Assembly: GCA_964384095.1 (NCBI GenBank)
Contig: CAYLKC010000082.1
Location: 1-8,331, forward strand
Origin: JAITWN01 sp964384095
GTDB taxonomy: Bacteria; Pseudomonadota; Gammaproteobacteria; SZUA-140
Length of the DNA: 8,331 nt
Direction: 5' to 3'
Notes under the pieces: model-generated
Database searches by the model: none
What the model was told of the DNA's origin: nothing
The model's input: only the letters and a program-made list of their open reading frames with translations
Made by a program: the position numbers and the translations under genes
Part shown: piece by piece, positions 6,405-8,331 of the stretch
Position numbering within the stretch: position 1 is the first letter of the stretch
Layout: the number at the start of each line of letters is the position of its first letter

Positions 6405-6827
6405 ATGCAGGCTTATTACCGCACCGGATCGTTGCGCTTCGAATGTACCGGCTGTGGCGCGTGCTGCAGCGGCGTCGGCGATCGCCATGTGTTCCTCGCG
6501 CCCGGCGAGGCGCGCGCGATCGCCGGCGAGCTTGGTATCACCCTCGCATGGTTCCGCCGTCGCTATCTGACGCGCACGGCGGACGGCGATCCGGTGCTGC
6601 GCATGCGCGGCGGCGCCTGCACATTCCTGCGCGCTGATGGCCGTTGCGCGGTCTATGCCGCGCGCCCGCTGCAATGCCGGACCTATCCGTTCTGGCCCGA
6701 GGTGGTGAATTCGCGGCGCGCATGGCGCCGCGAGGCCGCGCGTTGCGAAGGCATCGACCGCGGCGCGCGTGTGCCGCTGGCGCGGGTCGAGGCCGCACTG
6801 CGCGCGCTCGTGGATGCCGGGGCGTGA
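6405..6827 (+). CDS. YkgJ-family cysteine-cluster protein
   Basis: Cytosolic protein of 140 aa of the YkgJ/CxxCxxCC family (putative zinc or iron-sulphur binding). The hallmark ECTGCGACC gives Cys14, Cys17, Cys20 and Cys21. Further conserved cysteines lie in GGACTFL (Cys72), GRCAVYAARPLQCRTYPFWPE (Cys81, Cys91) and near the C-terminus (Cys114), so eight cysteines in all are available for metal binding. The biochemical role of the family is not settled; it is often annotated as an Fe-S oxidoreductase-like or zinc/iron-chelating protein. The ATG at 6405 is supported by GGGAG (6394-6398) 6 nt upstream; the frame extends upstream to 6207, but without a ribosome site and with unrelated sequence. 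It is followed after 13 nt by the DUF2835 gene and then mazG, probably as one transcript. Confidence 0.88.
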   Translation: MQAYYRTGSLRFECTGCGACCSGVGDRHVFLAPGEARAIAGELGITLAWFRRRYLTRTADGDPVLRMRGGACTFLRADGRCAVYAARPLQCRTYPFWPEVVNSRRAWRREAARCEGIDRGARVPLARVEAALRALVDAGA

Positions 6828-6840
6828 CGGGCGCGCCGGC

Positions 6841-7083
6841 ATGAAGCCTCCGGTCAGCGAAGTGGTCATCGATCTCGACATCCCGGCCGCCGAGTGCCTG
6901 CGCTATTACCAGGGTGATGCGGTCTCCGTGCAGGCGCACGCACGCGACGGCCGTTCCGTGCGCTTTCCGGCCTCGTTGCTGCGCGCCTTTGTCGATGACC
7001 GCGGTGTGCGCGGCAGTTTCGTGCTGCGCTATGACGCGGACCATCGCCTGGTCAGCCTGTCGCGCGCGGGCGAGGGGCGTTGA
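6841..7083 (+). CDS. DUF2835 family protein
   Basis: Small soluble protein of 80 aa. It shows the family pattern of an N-terminal beta segment (VVIDLDIPAAECLRYYQG, 8-25), then GRSVRFPASLLRAFVDDRGVRG (37-58), and a final strand FVLRYDADHRLVSL (60-73). No catalytic residues, membrane segment or metal site are apparent, and the function of the family is unknown; the compact beta-rich pattern suggests a nucleic-acid or protein-binding fold, but that is inference. The ATG at 6841 fits the family's usual length (about 70-75 aa), although the ribosome site ahead of it is weak. This suggests translation coupled to the cysteine-cluster gene that ends 13 nt upstream. mazG starts 3 nt after its stop. 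The recognition rests on pattern memory of the family. Confidence 0.85.
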   Translation: MKPPVSEVVIDLDIPAAECLRYYQGDAVSVQAHARDGRSVRFPASLLRAFVDDRGVRGSFVLRYDADHRLVSLSRAGEGR

Positions 7084-7086
7084 TCG

Positions 7087-7875
7087 ATGTCATCGCGGGG
7101 CATCGACCGGCTGCTCGGGGTCATGCGGCGCCTGCGCGCGCCGGACGGCTGTGCCTGGGATCGCGCCCAGACCTTCGACTCGCTGGTGCCGTTCACGCTC
7201 GAAGAGGCCTACGAGGTCGCCGACGCCGCGCACCGCGGCGAGCCCGGCCGCTTGCGCGATGAGCTCGGCGACCTGCTGTTCCAGGTCGTGTTCTACTCGC
7301 GCATCGCCGAGGAGGCCGCGCAGTTCGACTTCGACGCGGTCGCGGACGCGATCGCCGACAAGCTGATCCGGCGTCACCCCCATGTCTTCGGCGATGCGCC
7401 GGCCGGCGATCCCGGGGCGCAGGCCCTGGCATGGGAGGCGCAAAAAACGGAAGAGCGACGCCGGAGCGGTGATCACGGCGCGCTCGCCGGCGTGGCGATG
7501 GCGTTGCCGGCGCTGGTGCGCGCGGTCAAGCTGCAGAATCGCGCGGCCGGCGACGGCTTCGACTGGCCGGTCATCGATCGCGTGTTCGACAAGCTCGATG
7601 AGGAGCTCACAGAGCTGCGCGACGAACTCGACGGACGCGATCCGGCGCGCCTCGAGCATGAACTCGGCGATGTACTGTTCGTCATCGCCAATCTCGCGCG
7701 TCACCTGCGCCTCGATCCCGAGGCCGCGCTGCGCGCCGCCAACGCCCGCTTCGAGCGCCGCTACGCCCGCATGGAGGCGATCGCGGGCGAACACGGCGGC
7801 CGCTTCGCCGATCTCGATCTCGAGGCGATGGAGGCATTGTGGCAACAGGCCAAGCGCGAGACCGACGGCGCCTGA
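7087..7875 (+). CDS. mazG: MazG nucleoside triphosphate pyrophosphohydrolase
   Basis: Cytosolic house-cleaning enzyme of 262 aa, the same length as E. coli MazG, hydrolysing NTPs and dNTPs to the monophosphate and pyrophosphate. It has two tandem MazG domains. The first, with the metal-binding set TLEEAYE (Glu39, Glu40, Glu43) and ELGD (Glu59, Asp62), ends with DKLIRRHPHVF (91-101). The second has DEELTE (Glu172, Glu173, Glu176) and ELGD (Glu192, Asp195), followed by FVIANLARHL. The N-terminal IDRLLGVMRRLRAPDGCAWD and the C-terminal ALWQQAKRE also match the E. coli protein. In E. coli it lowers ppGpp and affects survival in starvation and toxin-antitoxin physiology; here no mazEF lies alongside. 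The ATG at 7087 has GAGGGG (7072-7077) 9 nt upstream. It is third in a likely operon. Its stop codon falls within the left arm of the large inverted repeat that follows. Confidence 0.96.
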   Translation: MSSRGIDRLLGVMRRLRAPDGCAWDRAQTFDSLVPFTLEEAYEVADAAHRGEPGRLRDELGDLLFQVVFYSRIAEEAAQFDFDAVADAIADKLIRRHPHVFGDAPAGDPGAQALAWEAQKTEERRRSGDHGALAGVAMALPALVRAVKLQNRAAGDGFDWPVIDRVFDKLDEELTELRDELDGRDPARLEHELGDVLFVIANLARHLRLDPEAALRAANARFERRYARMEAIAGEHGGRFADLDLEAMEALWQQAKRETDGA

Positions 7876-8077
7876 TCCGGCCGACGGGGCGTCGATGATC
7901 GGCTGCACCATATCAGCAGGGTCTGTGCCGGCCAGCCTCATTTCAGGAGCCTCCGAGACAGGATGTCTCGGCGGCAGCCCCCAGGGATGGGTTCACGGCG
8001 GTCCTGAAATGAGGCTGGCCGGCACAGGCCCGGATCTGCTGAACGACCGAGCATCGACGCCCCGCCGGCCGGATCAG
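7872..8077. repeat. Large nested inverted repeat, possible mobile repeat or 3'-end structure
   Basis: Two arms of about 76 nt face each other. The outer arms (7872-7897 and 8052-8077) match at 25 of 26 positions. The inner arms (7923-7948 and 8002-8027) are perfectly complementary over 26 nt. The segments between them (7898-7922 and 8028-8051) match only partly, sharing TCAGCAG. The 53-nt loop (7949-8001) carries two further hairpins. No open frame inside looks like a gene. Its left edge covers the last bases of mazG, including the TGA at 7873-7875. No flanking target-site duplication is visible. It could be a miniature transposable element, a scattered palindromic repeat of the REP type, or a transcript-end structure isolating the mazG operon from the tRNA gene. 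The pairing is directly visible; the role is inference. Confidence 0.85.
7953..7991. repeat. Tandem small hairpins in the loop of the inverted repeat
   Basis: The first hairpin has a perfect 8-bp stem CCGAGACA (7953-7960), loop GGA, and TGTCTCGG (7964-7971). The second, 8 nt further on, is CCCA (7980-7983), loop GGGA, and TGGG (7988-7991). Both close their loop as CA-GG(G)A-TG. I recall double hairpins with this loop from intergenic regions of GC-rich gammaproteobacteria, but I could not confirm that here. Confidence 0.65.
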
Positions 8078-8202
8078 TAGTCACCTGACCTGACTCGATT
8101 TCCACGCCCGCGCTGGCCGCTTGCGGCCGCGCCCCGCCGTGAAATTGACGGTCTTGCCGGCACCGGATGTCCCGGACGGGGCCGCGGGGCCTCGCCCGCT
8201 TG
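8078..8202. other. Gene-free GC-rich stretch between the inverted repeat and the tRNA promoter
   Basis: No gene is supported. A perfect 6-bp dyad with a 2-nt centre, GGCCGC-TT-GCGGCC (8115-8128), is present but has no T run after it. A tandem ACCTG repeat (8083-8092) and a short CCGG dyad (8163-8175) are also visible. Minus-strand frames across this region have no family resemblance and an Arg/Pro/Gly-heavy composition typical of random GC-rich sequence. Confidence 0.5.
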
Positions 8203-8231
8203 TTGACATGGCCCGGATTCGTCAGCAAAAT
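8203..8231 (+). promoter_or_regulatory. Sigma70 promoter of tRNA-Tyr
   Basis: A perfect -35 box TTGACA (8203-8208), a 17-bp spacer, and a -10 box CAAAAT (8226-8231; four of six, all key A/T positions except the first). Transcription would begin near 8238, about 8 nt ahead of the mature tRNA. The bases after the -10 (AAGCGGC) are GC-rich, as in the discriminators of stringently controlled stable-RNA promoters. Confidence 0.8.
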
Positions 8232-8246
8232 AAGCGGCTTGCTTTT

Positions 8247-8331
8247 GGAGGGGTTCCCGAGCGGCCAAAGGGATCAGACTGTAAATCTGACGGCTCTGCC
8301 TTCGGAGGTTCGAATCCTCCCCCCTCCACCA
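8247..8331 (+). tRNA. tRNA-Tyr (anticodon GTA)
   Basis: An 85-nt class II tRNA. The acceptor stem GGAGGGG (8247-8253) pairs with CCCCTCC (8321-8327), followed by discriminator A and an encoded CCA (8329-8331). The anticodon stem TCAGA (8274-8278) pairs with TCTGA (8286-8290), and the loop CTGTAAA puts GTA at 8281-8283. A long variable arm (8291 to about 8303), expected for bacterial tRNA-Tyr, precedes the T stem GGAGG/CCTCC with loop TTCGAAT (8309-8315). The gene ends exactly at the window edge. In many gammaproteobacteria tRNA-Gly, tRNA-Thr and tuf follow, which cannot be seen here. Confidence 0.97.

Noticed and set aside
7090..7941. 283-codon minus-strand open frame opposite mazG
   Set aside because: It is antisense to a near-textbook MazG. 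Its start lies in the inverted repeat, so the resemblance of its first residues to a plus-strand peptide near 8010 reflects the repeat, not a gene family.
7872..8246. CRISPR array or insertion sequence in the repeat region
   Set aside because: There are no regularly spaced direct repeats and no transposase frame; the repeats are inverted arms around one loop.

Overview
The window comes from a GC-rich bacterial chromosome, most likely a gammaproteobacterium. The support is a DUF2835 gene (a small family I know mainly from Gammaproteobacteria), a full-length Slt70-type lytic transglycosylase, and a MazG very close to the E. coli protein. The genus cannot be named from the sequence alone. All protein genes share the same GC-rich codon style, and I see no transposase, integrase, phage gene or CRISPR array. 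This looks like core or near-core genome rather than an accessory island.

Layout. Positions 1-106 hold a short GC-rich, hairpin-prone stretch with no convincing gene. From 3091 down to 107, on the minus strand, lies a tightly overlapping three-gene operon: an MscS/CmpX-type channel (TTG start), a pore-less protein made of the MgtE cytosolic N and CBS domains, and a complete MgtE-type magnesium transporter. Divergent from it is a small gamma-glutamylcyclotransferase/AIG2-fold gene (3216-3647, plus), which runs convergently into a periplasmic soluble lytic transglycosylase gene (5737-3653, minus) with only 5 bp between the stops. Upstream of the transglycosylase, and separated from it by a strong GC-rich hairpin (5769-5796), is a HU-family DNA-binding protein with a lysine/alanine-rich N-terminal tail (6181-5807, minus).

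A divergent control region (6182-6404) separates the HU gene from a plus-strand cluster: a YkgJ-type cysteine-cluster protein, DUF2835, and mazG (NTP pyrophosphohydrolase). The mazG stop codon lies inside the left arm of a large nested inverted repeat (7872-8077, arms about 76 nt) whose loop carries two small hairpins. After a further gene-free GC-rich stretch, a tRNA-Tyr (GTA) gene with a near-consensus sigma70 promoter closes the window. In many gammaproteobacteria this tRNA begins a tRNA-tuf operon, but that would lie outside the window.

How the genes relate. The first operon probably serves magnesium/ion homeostasis and membrane-tension response, with a duplicated Mg-sensing module as its unusual part. 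The other genes are housekeeping: cell-wall turnover, nucleoid structure, nucleotide-pool sanitation and translation. The two observations I rate highest are the nested inverted repeat after mazG and the MscS / pore-less MgtE / MgtE operon. Neither is proven to be a new system.
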